From positions 1-64,000 of the forward strand of contig CAVXFM010000005.1 in the NCBI GenBank assembly GCA_963760985.1: a DNA stretch of 64,000 nucleotides, in the 5' to 3' direction. Under the pieces are notes generated by a model. That model worked only from the letters and a program-made list of their open reading frames with translations, made no database searches and was not told where the DNA came from. Positions 37,986-46,542 of this stretch are shown here, piece after piece (position 1 is the stretch's first letter; every line of letters begins with the position of its first letter). Source of the stretch: JACRDG01 sp963760985. GTDB taxonomy: Bacteria; Desulfobacterota; Desulfomonilia; Desulfomonilales; Desulfomonilaceae. The position numbers and the translations under genes were made by a program.

Positions 37986-38544
37986 TCCCTACTAACCTGC
38001 CGTTGTCATCAACCACCGGAAGGCGATTAATGCTTTTTTCAACGAGAATTCGTGCTGCATCCATCACCGACGTGTTTTCGCCGATAGTGATCGCGGGTGA
38101 ACTCATGATATCTTCAGCATGCTTGGCGCGAACGGGCGCAGCCACACAACCGCCCCCTTTCAAGCATTCCGAAACCACATCCATGAAAGTGCGGGCCGTG
38201 CCGTCACCCATATGGGAAAGAAAATCCTTGTCTGAGATGACCCCTACGACCTTGCCCTGGACATCGATCACGGGCAAACCGGACACCCGTTTCCCGGACA
38301 TAGTCTCCGCTACCATCTTCAATGGTGTTTCAGGTCTCACCGACGCGACTTCTCGCGTCATGACTTCGCTTGCCTTCACGGAACGCGTCAGCCGCTGAAG
38401 AGCGTGTTGATATGCCTTAAGATATACTTCTTTGAAATCTCCGGGTGTGATGTCCAGATACCCTTGAATGTCTTTCATGGCCTCGTAGACATCATCATCC
38501 GAGATGGCCACGGGAACGCAGGCATCTATATGTTGGTTCGTCAT
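37933..38544 (-). CDS. CBS-pair domain protein
   Basis: 203 residues. An N-terminal helical region (about 1-50) precedes two CBS domains: SEVMTREVASVRPETPLKMV ... VSGLPVIDVQGKVVGVISDK (about 58-115) and EDIMSSPAITIGENTSVMDA ... INRLPVVDDNGRLVGIVSRA (about 140-198). CBS pairs bind adenosine nucleotides and gate transporters or enzymes. Some HPP proteins are fused to CBS domains, so the adjacent HPP gene is its probable partner; the two overlap. The ATG at 38544 follows GGGAGC. A perfect FNR/DNR-type palindrome lies 148 bases upstream of the start codon, so the CBS-HPP pair and perhaps nar may share redox or NO-responsive control. Confidence 0.88.
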   Translation of the reverse strand: MTNQHIDACVPVAISDDDVYEAMKDIQGYLDITPGDFKEVYLKAYQHALQRLTRSVKASEVMTREVASVRPETPLKMVAETMSGKRVSGLPVIDVQGKVVGVISDKDFLSHMGDGTARTFMDVVSECLKGGGCVAAPVRAKHAEDIMSSPAITIGENTSVMDAARILVEKSINRLPVVDDNGRLVGIVSRADVVRSSWPGEAA

Positions 38545-38691
38545 TTGCTCCCTCTCTCGGTTTCATAAATGGCCAGATTGGTTGCGGATCGGTGCCGAAG
38601 TTGCATGCAGGAGTCTCGCTCGCACCTCAGCCCCTTCTCTTAGCTGATCTCTCCTCTGAGAATGAGCTTTACACGGGATCGGCGCAAGGAT

Positions 38692-38709
38692 CATTGACTT
38701 AAGTCAATG
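38692..38709. promoter_or_regulatory. CRP/FNR-family binding palindrome
   Basis: CATTGACTTAAGTCAATG is a perfect 18-base palindrome with the core TTGAC-N4-GTCAA, the half-site form bound by FNR/DNR/HcpR-type regulators (FNR itself prefers TTGAT-N4-ATCAA). It lies between the divergent CBS gene (start 38544, minus) and the Fe-S protein gene (start 38798, plus), so it could control either or both. Confidence 0.65.
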
Positions 38710-38797
38710 TAACGAAAGGGCTCAAGCTCGATAATGGAAACATGAGGATACAGGCGCAGTGGTAGCCATTACACTACGAAAAAACGAGGAGATTGGG

Positions 38798-39097
38798 ATG
38801 CCTGGGTTCAAGAATGCCATGGAGATCTTCAGGCTGCTACCAGGGAATAATTGCAGAAAGTGCTTGGTTCCCACCTGTCTGGCCTTTGCCGTTGCAGCGT
38901 TCAAGGGGGACAGGCGTCTGAGCGACTGCCCCTATATGGATAGGAGCATTCTTGGCACGTACGAAGGACACGCTCCTCAATGGATGATAACGGAGCAGGA
39001 ATATCGAAAGGCCCTGGAACCATTGAAACGCAAGGTTTCCACAGTCGATTTTCCATCATCAACGGAGAGATTGGGAGCGTCACTTGGCGGACCCGTT
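38798..39097 (+). pseudogene. DUF3786-like Fe-S protein, truncated
   Basis: ATG at 38798 behind GAGGAG. The first 55 residues contain a four-Cys [4Fe-4S] domain of the type found in corrinoid/CODH-related proteins (FRLLPGNNCRKCLVPTCLAF ... DCPYMD), followed by a linker ending EPLKRKVSTVDF and ERLGASLGG. In relatives this leads into a DUF3786 domain, but here the sequence breaks at about 39097. The next 64 bases are, on the opposite strand, the start of a nucleoside deoxyribosyltransferase. Thus only the Fe-S half remains. The FNR-type palindrome 90 bases upstream may have served this gene. Confidence 0.6.
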
Positions 39098-39161
39098 CCA
39101 GGTATGATCGGTACTCAGGAGAGAAACCGAGAGGTGACGCGAGGTAGATTTTGGGCATCAT
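39098..39161 (-). pseudogene. Nucleoside 2-deoxyribosyltransferase-like N-terminal scrap
   Basis: The minus strand from an ATG at 39161 reads MMPKIYLASPLGFSPEYRSY, matching the N-terminus of the fragment at 13221 (TVYLASPLGFSP). Homology ends at about 39098, where the truncated Fe-S gene of the other strand begins. A third remnant of this family in the window, and evidence of a rearrangement junction. Confidence 0.6.
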
Positions 39162-39204
39162 GCTTCTGTCCCCTTTGGTTTCCCAAGCCTACGACAAAAC
39201 TGAC

Positions 39205-40224
39205 CTATACGTGTGTCACGTGGGTTATGCACCAGCATATACCAGCACTGATCATTGCCGAGATGGGTATGGTCAACATCCAGGCATAGCCTATGTTGAA
39301 AGCCACGGACCATCGAACGGCACTCATCCGGCGGGCAGTTCCAACCCCCATTACAGAGGATGACATTACCTGAGCGGTACTAACCGGACCTCCTGTCAGA
39401 GAAGCCACAAGTACTACCGATGCTGTGCTGACCTGGGAAGCGAAAGAATGGACAGGCTCCATTCGACAAATGCCGAACCCTACGGTTTTTGCTATCCGCC
39501 ATCCACCTACGGAAAGTCCCAACGCAATCGCGGCGGCACAACTGATGATTACCCATAGCGGTACGAAGAAATTCGTATTTGCTCCTGAACACCCTGCGGC
39601 AAGTACCAGAGCGATGACCCCCATAGATTTCTGAGCATCATTGGACCCGTGAGTCGCGGCCAAGAAAAACATACAAGGTTTTTGCATCATCACGAAGAGA
39701 TGCCCCACACCACGATGAGCGTGGCTGAAGAATCCTCTGATGATTGAGAAAATCACGAAGCCCACGACAAAACCGATAAATGGGGAAGCAAACAAAGGCA
39801 ATACCACCCTTTTGATGAGGGCGCTCACCTGTACTCCGGAATTTCCCATGAAAATCAGTCCTGCCCCTATTAGTCCACCGATCAGGGCGTGGGAGCTGCT
39901 CGATGGCAACCGCAAAAGCCATGTAAACATGCTCCACACTATTGCTGCACCTACGGCGGCGATTACCATTAAATAGGCATTGTGGGCACCCAGTTGCCCA
40001 ATCAACTCCGGGTTCAAAATGCTGCTTGCCATAGTGCGGGCAACTGCAGTTCCAAGTATCAGCGGACCGATGAATTCGGCAAGGACTGCCAGAAACAAGG
40101 CTCTTCGAGGGCGCATGGCCCTGGAACAAACGAGAGTCGCGATGACACTGCCCCCGTCGAATCCGTTTATAAACGCAAACACCAAGGTAATTCCGACCGA
40201 AACGTATAAAAGCAGCCCGTCCAC
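39205..40224 (-). CDS. PiT-family inorganic phosphate (or sulfate) transporter
   Basis: 339-residue PiT-family permease with about ten helices. The duplicated family signature appears as VFAFINGFDGGSVIATLVCS near the N-terminus (usually GFNDGANAxAT, so Asn-Asp is Asp-Gly here) and as THGSNDAQKSMGVIALVLAA in the middle, which is canonical. PiT proteins symport phosphate with H+ or Na+; in sulfate reducers some are proposed sulfate carriers. The gene starts at a GTG (40224) with GAGAG upstream. The degenerate first signature may alter ion coupling. No PhoU-like partner is adjacent. Confidence 0.85.
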   Translation of the reverse strand: MDGLLLYVSVGITLVFAFINGFDGGSVIATLVCSRAMRPRRALFLAVLAEFIGPLILGTAVARTMASSILNPELIGQLGAHNAYLMVIAAVGAAIVWSMFTWLLRLPSSSSHALIGGLIGAGLIFMGNSGVQVSALIKRVVLPLFASPFIGFVVGFVIFSIIRGFFSHAHRGVGHLFVMMQKPCMFFLAATHGSNDAQKSMGVIALVLAAGCSGANTNFFVPLWVIISCAAAIALGLSVGGWRIAKTVGFGICRMEPVHSFASQVSTASVVLVASLTGGPVSTAQVMSSSVMGVGTARRMSAVRWSVAFNIGYAWMLTIPISAMISAGICWCITHVTHV

Positions 40225-40292
40225 GACGTCACTCTCGTATTTTAGTTCTGACTATAATACATCCTTGGCTCTGTCAGGCAAGCCTTGGATGT

Positions 40293-40871
40293 CTACTTCC
40301 TTTTTGGCTGGGTCCCCTTGAGTCTCCTATTTACCCATTCCACGTCGAACTTTTCTGAATCGAAATCCCCAGGTAACCAGTCGAACATGTCGTCATGCTC
40401 CGGGTGGAATGGGTCACTGAGAATCTTCAAGAGATCCTCGTATCCCGGCGGACCTCCGCAATCCTCAGGGGGGCAGGCACGTTTGCCTGTGAGGCAGACC
40501 GGATACTGGCCTCCCTTTTCTATGGGCAAAATCTTCTCAACGAGGATTTCATGCTGCCATGAGTCGCCAAAGTCGTACAGGTAGTGAAACTTCTCCTTCT
40601 CCCCGGTGAGCAACTGTCCCAGGGCGACTTTTTTCTCGTCCAACACCTCGCGCTGCATGACCTGTGCATCACCGTAGGATTCTCCAAAGACATCGAATTC
40701 GTGGAGGTGCCCGCCGTACCAGCCCATTACGGTCTGAAGGATCCAGTTGAGATCGAAGAGCGTAATGTTGGTGGTGACCTGGATTCTTCTCCAGATGGGC
40801 GGTCGGATGTCCCGGAGCGTGACCTTGAGCTGATAGACGCTCTTTTCGACGGATTTCTTCTTCACAGGCAT
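40293..40871 (-). CDS. Plasmid pRiA4b ORF-3-like protein
   Basis: 192 residues matching the pRiA4b ORF-3/IS1096 TnpR-like family (PF07929). Family hallmarks are VYQLKVTLRDIRPPIWRRIQ at the start, WYGGHLHEFDV, FHYLYDFGDSWQHEI and CPPEDCGGPPGYEDLL. Biochemical function is unknown; the family is common on plasmids and integrated elements. The ATG at 40871 has GGAGAG upstream. Intact. It sits between the PiT gene and the family-A polymerase and probably belongs with the mobile-element material. Confidence 0.9.
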   Translation of the reverse strand: MPVKKKSVEKSVYQLKVTLRDIRPPIWRRIQVTTNITLFDLNWILQTVMGWYGGHLHEFDVFGESYGDAQVMQREVLDEKKVALGQLLTGEKEKFHYLYDFGDSWQHEILVEKILPIEKGGQYPVCLTGKRACPPEDCGGPPGYEDLLKILSDPFHPEHDDMFDWLPGDFDSEKFDVEWVNRRLKGTQPKRK

Positions 40872-41090
40872 CTTTCTCTCCTCACCGGGGGGTACCGAGA
40901 ACGCGATTCACGGCACGGGCGTTGGTGTGGCTCTTTAGGTTCATCATCGGCAGACGTTTCGGCAAGCACGTGTGTTTCTGATCGGTGGAGGGGTTGGAAG
41001 ATGGCACTGCTACTGGATGAATCATGACGAGACGGGTCAGGGGCGTGCTGGAGCGAACTCTCTCAACGAGCCACCCCAAGCATGTCATAT

Positions 41091-42311
41091 TCACTCGAAG
41101 GTCACCACCAGAGGAACATACAGGGACACGGAATTGTCCATCAACTGTTTTATCGTGGCCTTTGCCTTCTCCCGAAGATCTTGAGGACAGGTGAACCATA
41201 TCCCGTCATGCAGTAACAGCACCATCTCAACCGGGACATCCTCCCGTTTGAAAGCCGCGTCCAGTTCCAGGAGGGTCTTCTTGAACACATCGGCTTCGAG
41301 CATCTGTACCACGGCATTGGCTGCCTGACGCCTCTCCCTGGGAGTCAGTTCACCGGGATGATTGAACGCTCGCCGTCTCCCGCGGATCGACCGTACGAAC
41401 CGTTTCCCTTCAGGAGAATTCTCCAAAGCGGCCTTCACTCCGTCGAGATAGGCGAACAGGTCAGGATAGATCTGTTTCATCTCGCGCAGGATCTGCTGGG
41501 CAGTCCGCAGTCCTCCGAAGGCGAGTCCCAAATTGTCTTTGAGAGACCATGCCATTCCGCCGTAACAGATCGAGAAGTTGACGGTCTTGGCCTGGGCACG
41601 AGTAATCTGTAATCCCCGCGCACCCAACCGCTTTTGCGTCTCATCGTGCGGGTTACGACCGGAGCGGAACAGGTCAAGGAGAGCAGGATCTTGCGCGAGG
41701 TGCGCGAACAGCCGCAGTTGGAATGCCGAGAAGTCAGCTTTAATGAACACTTTTCCAGGGCCAGGAACGAGATACTTTCGAACGTACCTCGGTAGGGACT
41801 GCAACGTGGGTTTGGTACACGTGATGCGGCCTACCACGGTGCGGGTAAGCCACCACCGCGGATAGCACCGGTCTTTGTCTACGAACGTCTTCAGGAATCG
41901 AAGAGTCTGTGATAAGCGCAGCCATGTCCTGAGTTTGAATGCGGGAGCATATGAACGGGCAAGGCCTTTCAAGAGATTATCGTCTACCCGGTCGTTATTG
42001 GTAAGCCTCAGCCCGCAGGTCCTCTTGAGAAAGCCTCGCACCTCGTATTCTGACCGGAGATCGAACGGCTCACCGTAAAGTGTAATCATTTGCTCTTGCA
42101 AAACCGCCAATGCCCGCGCCACTCTCGGTTCAGCCCTTTCAATCTTGGAACGGTCAAGCCCTATTCCCCGGCATTCAATGTCGGCCAATACGGACGTGAG
42201 GAGGATTCCCTTGAGTAAGCTTCTGATTTGTAAAAGGAATGTTGCACGGCGCCACCCTGAGATGCAAGCATAAAATGCCACTAATTCCCATAATATCAGT
42301 CTGTTGACCAA
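41091..42311 (-). CDS. Family-A DNA polymerase, polymerase domain only
   Basis: Up to 406 residues, open throughout, covering only the palm/fingers/thumb of Pol I-type polymerases; no exonuclease domain. Motif A is FIKADFSAFQLRLFAHLAQD (Pol I DYSQIELR), so the steric-gate Glu is Gln. Motif B is RAQAKTVNFSICYGG with Phe at the 762-equivalent. Motif C is LLHDGIW, in which Gly replaces the Glu of HDE while the catalytic Asp is kept. The first 30 residues are not family-like and the true start is uncertain, probably downstream near GILLTSVLADIE. Residue identity to the broken polymerase at 5900-7549 is limited to motifs. Probably phage- or plasmid-derived; the housekeeping polA would be about 900 residues. 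Confidence 0.88.
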   Translation of the reverse strand: MVNRLILWELVAFYACISGWRRATFLLQIRSLLKGILLTSVLADIECRGIGLDRSKIERAEPRVARALAVLQEQMITLYGEPFDLRSEYEVRGFLKRTCGLRLTNNDRVDDNLLKGLARSYAPAFKLRTWLRLSQTLRFLKTFVDKDRCYPRWWLTRTVVGRITCTKPTLQSLPRYVRKYLVPGPGKVFIKADFSAFQLRLFAHLAQDPALLDLFRSGRNPHDETQKRLGARGLQITRAQAKTVNFSICYGGMAWSLKDNLGLAFGGLRTAQQILREMKQIYPDLFAYLDGVKAALENSPEGKRFVRSIRGRRRAFNHPGELTPRERRQAANAVVQMLEADVFKKTLLELDAAFKREDVPVEMVLLLHDGIWFTCPQDLREKAKATIKQLMDNSVSLYVPLVVTFE

Positions 42312-42597
42312 ACCTCTGTTTCCAGAATTGGGGCCCGGCAGGTCAAGTCCGACAGCCTCCTAGGCCGGGTTCATTCTCGAAACCCCAAGCCGGAGCGAGC
42401 ATTCGTCAAACGGTTGTCCTCGATTTCCGAGGGTACGAGATTCCTTCTCAGGCTTCACCAGTTCGATTCTGGGCCATTTTCTGGAGACAGCCATATATTG
42501 TATCCCTGTTTTACGAAGTTTCTAAATAATAGCTATTAGTTAGCGCAACGGCTTGTATCCACTGTCATTTTCAGTTGTCGACACCAGGTGCCGTTTG
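42312..42597. other. Spacer with a dispersed repeat
   Basis: No gene. It contains the repeat copy at 42437-42486. Confidence 0.45.
42437..42486 (+). repeat. Dispersed 50-bp repeat, copy 2
   Basis: Aligns along its whole length with 48889-48938 with few mismatches (both contain TTCTCAGGCTTC and end TTTCTGGAG). Minus-strand translation gives SRKWPRIELVKPEKES, compared with SRKSLRIDLAKPENES at the other copy, so both may be remains of one coding sequence. Confidence 0.65.
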
Positions 42598-42729
42598 TCA
42601 CTCGGCGGACGTCCGAACGCGGAAATTGACGAGAAGGCACTTGATGGTTTTGCCGCCGATCGTCACATCCACGGTTCCGGTGGAGCAATGGCCGAAACCG
42701 AGGACGAAGCTTACTACTCCGGGACTCAT
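42598..42729 (-). pseudogene. Possible fragment of a molybdopterin oxidoreductase
   Basis: The minus strand reads MSPGVVSFVLGFGHCSTGTV, then DVTIGGKTIK, and soon stops. The GVVSFVLGFGHW-type motif followed by a Gly-rich IDG.. strand is found in the C-terminal cofactor-binding domain of DMSO-reductase-family molybdoenzymes. Only about 40 residues are present, so the assignment is weak. It may be a leftover of another molybdoenzyme gene near the nitrate reductase locus. Confidence 0.25.
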
Positions 42730-42880
42730 ATTTTCCGTTGCGATGATCGTGCGAGCAAGCGGTATTCACCGCAGACTAGAATGTGGAGCCGGGACACGTT
42801 CCCTCCAGTAGCATGTAGTCCGTGTTCATAACAAGGCATCTGCGTGGAACAGTTTCAGAATTGCTGAGGGCGAATGCTTA

Positions 42881-43426
42881 TCAGTTGCCGGTGGGCTTCA
42901 CGTAGATGCGATACGCGTTGACCACAAATATATTCGTGTCCTTTCTGGCCACCCTTCCTTCGACCATCACTACAGCCATGGGTTGTAGACCGTTGACATT
43001 CTGGAGACCTGTTTTCAGGGGTCTTCCATCCGGACCGAGCACCTGAACCGTTGCAAGGCCCTCCATGATTACGTTTGACGGAGTGCAGCAGAAGTCCCAC
43101 GGGGTGCCGCAACCGTCAGTACACGGAGGCAACGTCTCGTCAGCAAGCAGGAAGACCGCTCTCCCCCCAACAAAAGGAACGGGTCGCCCGCCGATACGTC
43201 CGACGAGTACCACCGTGTCGCCCTGTTTGGTCCCTTCCTTGGCATCTTTGACTCCCCTCGCCATGGGGATTGACTCTTTGACAAACAATCCGTCGGGCAG
43301 GGCTGCGGCAGGTTGAGCCTTCTGTCCGGATTGCGCTACGGCCTCGTCTCCACCCGAGAGATGGGCCAGAGCCGCCAGAGCTACCATCAACACCAGGAAC
43401 TTGCACACGTTTCTCGTCAAGTCCAA
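42881..43426 (-). CDS. Exported cysteine-rich protein of the MacAB-like operon
   Basis: 181 residues with an N-terminal signal peptide (FLVLMVALAALAHLSG, cleavage probably after AVAQS). The mature part has a beta-rich pattern (GDTVVLVGRIGGRPVPFVGG, then RAVFLLAD) and a Cys cluster CTDGCGTPWDFCCTP of four Cys within 15 residues, then VEGRVARKDTNIFVVNAYRI. This resembles small OB-fold-like exported proteins found beside MacB-type permeases. It is the last gene of a five-gene minus-strand set (fusion protein, ATPase, two permeases, this protein), 20 bases after the second permease. A metal- or disulfide-bearing periplasmic partner is inference. Confidence 0.65.
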   Translation of the reverse strand: MDLTRNVCKFLVLMVALAALAHLSGGDEAVAQSGQKAQPAAALPDGLFVKESIPMARGVKDAKEGTKQGDTVVLVGRIGGRPVPFVGGRAVFLLADETLPPCTDGCGTPWDFCCTPSNVIMEGLATVQVLGPDGRPLKTGLQNVNGLQPMAVVMVEGRVARKDTNIFVVNAYRIYVKPTGN

Positions 43427-43445
43427 TTGTCTTCTCCTTTTCCAG

Positions 43446-44613
43446 TCACGAGGCTTTCAACGCCTCAGTTATCGGCATGCGCAGGCATCGCCACGCGGGC
43501 GGCAGAGCGCCAACAATTCCCACCGCGAGCACGGCCACCAACCCCATCAGGAGCACATGCTGATCCACCGTCAATTGAAAGACACCCATGGAAAAGCGCA
43601 CGGAATGCCCGTGAAGTACTGCCAGCCCCACCACAGCGCCGAGAAGCGTTCCCGCTGAGGCTGCAAGTAGGGATTCTTGGATCAGGCTCACCACAATAGC
43701 GGCTGGGGAAAAGCCCAGAGATTGGAGCGCACCAAATTCTCGCACGCGGGCAGCGAACGCAGCGTACATGGTATTGAGACCTCCCAGGAATCCGGCCATG
43801 GCAATGAGCATAGCCGTAGTCCAGATCATCATGTGAACCGGTCGGTAGAATTTCGTGAGCGAAGCATGATAGTCCGACTCGCTAATAGCGGACAGCTCCA
43901 GGTCAAGGCGCTGCTTGGCAAACTCGTCCACATCGGCGAACTCTGCATCACCGAGGGTAAGTACCACGCAGGAAACGGTACCTGCGCTTGGTGGCAACCT
44001 GCAAATCAGTCAGTGGGGCCCATACCTCTGCGTCCATCACCGTGCCACGCGCACGAAAGCGACCAACGACTTTCCACGCACGATTGTCGAACCAAAGTGT
44101 ATTCCCCACTCGGAGCCGATTTTGCTCTATTCCGAGCTTGTCAGCCACCAATCCGCCTACCATTATCTCGTCACTACCCGGGACCGGCAGCCGGCCTTCG
44201 ACTATTTCGACTCTCGGATGCACGAGCAAGGCCGTGGGAGTAAATCCCCGAAAAACCACACGAAGTTCTTCATGACTCGTTCGATCCAACCGAACCTGGA
44301 GACATGCATGAATCTCAGGAGAGACGTACATGACGCCCAGGCGACTCTTGATCCCCGCAATTCCGGCGGCTACTTGCCCCGAAGTACTCCCGCTGATCTG
44401 ACTTCGCTCGACGCTCTCTTCACTGCCCGCTGACAGCAAGATTACATTGGACCCTGCATTGTTCCCACCGAGACATCGGTTCATGCCGAGCACAAATGCC
44501 CCTGCAGCGAGCACCAATGCCACCACCAGTGCACTACCCAGGATGGTGGCTGCCAAGCGGGTCCATGACCGACCCAGGTTGCGGACCGCGTATTCAAAGG
44601 GTAATAAGCGCAT
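43446..44613 (-). pseudogene. MacB/FtsX-type ABC permease 2, frameshifted
   Basis: The N-terminal half (44613 to about 43985) has a first membrane helix (LAATILGSALVVALVLAAGA) and a MacB periplasmic core (GRLPVPGSDEIMVGGLVADK). The frame then changes and continues as VVLTLGDAEFADVDEFAKQR and three C-terminal helices (MIWTTAMLIAMAGFLGGLNT, SLLAASAGTLLGAVVGLAVL, MGLVAVLAVGIVGALPPAWR) with the FtsX signature REFGALQSLGFS. About 385 residues if joined, the usual length. Such permeases do not transport through a channel but couple ATP hydrolysis to periplasmic movements. One indel near 43985 separates the halves. Confidence 0.85.
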
Positions 44614-44621
44614 TTCCTGCT

Positions 44622-45780
44622 TTACACAGCTCTAAAACAGGCTGCGATTTCCATTCTGGATGACTGCCAGGCAGGGACAAGTCCTGCGAGAACACCCACA
44701 AGCGCTGATAAAACCAGCCCCTGCATGATGGAACCGACACCCGCGTACATGTGCACGCTAAGTCCTTCCACAGAGAAACTGAACAAGCCCCAGGAGGACA
44801 CCGCTGAGCCACCCACCACGCCGAGAAGACCTCCGAAGAGACTTAACACCAGCCCCTCAGCGACTATTAGGCTTGCAATCAGGCGATTACTATAACCGAG
44901 TGTTTGCAGCACCGCATGGTCCTGGATCCGTTCCCTTGCAGAGAGAACAATCGCGTTTCCTACCAGGGCGAATACTCCAACGAGACAGCCCCAGCCGAGC
45001 CACTGTGCGAAATTCACGATCTCAATGATGTCGCCTACCACTCGACCGACAAAGGCCTTTTCCGACCAGGTGGCCGTGGGTTCCTGGGATCCTCGGAACT
45101 CGGCATCAATTGCCTTCGCGACTGTCTGCAGCTGTTGCGGGTCCTGAACCTCCACGCTGAATTGGGTCACGATGCCAGCTTTGTTTCCTGCCGACCTCTG
45201 TACAAAACTCAGGTGAGTGTATGCCACGTTTTGGTCTTGCGGCTCTGCCGAGGCGATAATCCCTGCCACCGATATCGTGATGCCTGACACATCGAGACGA
45301 TCTCCGATCTTCAAACCCCGCCGCTTTGCCAGCCGCTCACCGACCAGAGCCGCGTCGTTGCGGCCTTTCCACGCGTCCAGCGAGCCATCCACGAGACGCA
45401 CCCGGCTCAGATATCCCCGCTCAAAGGCCTCCACGGGCACTCCACGGAATGTCACGACATCCAAACTGGTGCGGCAATTGTTGACGACAATCTTCATCGG
45501 GACGACCGCCTTGACGCCGGGGATGGCCGCGATGCGGGCACCATAGTCTTCGGGAAGATTGCTCGTGTACGGACAGGACCCGGTCCTCCCGGTACACGAT
45601 CAGGGTCGTTTCCTTGGCCGTTTCGTGCGTTGCCGCGGTCACACCTTGCTGCATGGCCTGGATCGAATAGAACAGGAACATGGCGGTAGCCACACCGCCA
45701 ATCGTCAATGCGCTTCGGGTACGGTGTCGCAGCACATATTTCAGTATCAGCGGCCAGAATCGTGGGGTCAGTGCAGTCAT
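44622..45780 (-). pseudogene. MacB/FtsX-type ABC permease 1, frameshifted
   Basis: The N-terminal part (45780 to about 45560) reads LKYVLRHRTRSALTIGGVAT with the first helix, then the frame shifts. The continuation contains MKIVVNNCRTSLDVVTFRGV, the periplasmic core (GLKIGDRLDVSGITI), and helices GWGCLVGVFALVGNAIVLSA, LSLFGGLLGVVGGSAVSSWG and GLVLSALVGVLAGLVPAWQS with the FtsX signature HAVLQTLGYSNR. About 385 residues when joined. It lies 17 bases downstream of the ATPase gene. One indel near 45560 breaks it. Its relationship to permease 2 suggests an ancestral duplication forming a heterodimeric pair. Confidence 0.85.
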
Positions 45781-45797
45781 CTTCGTATCATTCCATC

Positions 45798-46508
45798 TCA
45801 GTTACGGAGTTTCGCATCGGTCGCACGGGCGGGCAGGCGCTCCACGAGCTTGCCTTTGTCCAGATGCAAAGTCTTCTCCGCGAACTCCGTGGTCTTCGGG
45901 TCATGCGTCACCATGATGAGAGTGCGGCCCAATTCGCGGTTGACGCGCTGCAAAAGGGACATGATCTCTGCCGCGGACGCCCGATCCAGATCGCCGGTGG
46001 GCTCGTCCGCAACGATGATCGTGGGATCGGAGACGATTGCTCTGGCGATGGCCACCCGCTGTTCCTGGCCGCCACTGAGTTGCCTGGGAAAATGGTCGTA
46101 ACGGTCAGCTATGCCTACAAGATCCAGCGCTGCGGAAACCTTCCTGTGACGTTCTCTACGGGACATGGGCTTCAACAGGAGCGGCAGTTCGACGTTCTCG
46201 TACGCAGTAAGCACGGGGATCAGGTTGTAGAGCTGAAAAATGTACCCGATGTGCTCGGCCCTCCACTGGGCCAGCTTCGCGCCCGAGAGCGTTGCAAGGT
46301 CCGCCCCCGCAACGATTAACGATCCGGAGGTCGGCGAATCGATTCCCGCAATGAGATTCAGCAGCGTCGTCTTTCCGCTCCCCGACGGGCCCATGAGGGC
46401 GATGAACGTACCGCTTTCGATGTCCAGGTCCAAGTCATCGAGGGGGGTGATGGTGGTTGACCCCTTGGTGTAGGTTCGTGTCAGGTTGCGGCATTCAATC
46501 AGGGCCAT
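45798..46508 (-). CDS. MacB/LolD-type ABC transporter ATPase
   Basis: 236 residues. Walker A GPSGSGKTTLL (about 39-49), Q-loop in YIFQLYNLIP, ABC signature LSGGQEQR, Walker B TIIVADEPTGDLD and H-loop VTHDP are all present. The Q-loop residue pattern and the DLDRASAAEIMSLLQ segment are typical of the MacB/LolD/FtsE group. The ATG at 46508 has GGAG upstream; a longer frame to 46541 lacks a site. It is intact although its partner permeases are frameshifted, and lies between the fusion-protein gene and permease 1. Confidence 0.93.
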   Translation of the reverse strand: MALIECRNLTRTYTKGSTTITPLDDLDLDIESGTFIALMGPSGSGKTTLLNLIAGIDSPTSGSLIVAGADLATLSGAKLAQWRAEHIGYIFQLYNLIPVLTAYENVELPLLLKPMSRRERHRKVSAALDLVGIADRYDHFPRQLSGGQEQRVAIARAIVSDPTIIVADEPTGDLDRASAAEIMSLLQRVNRELGRTLIMVTHDPKTTEFAEKTLHLDKGKLVERLPARATDAKLRN

Positions 46509-46542
46509 AGAAATCTCCGGGGCATTGAAGCAGGTGTGCACA

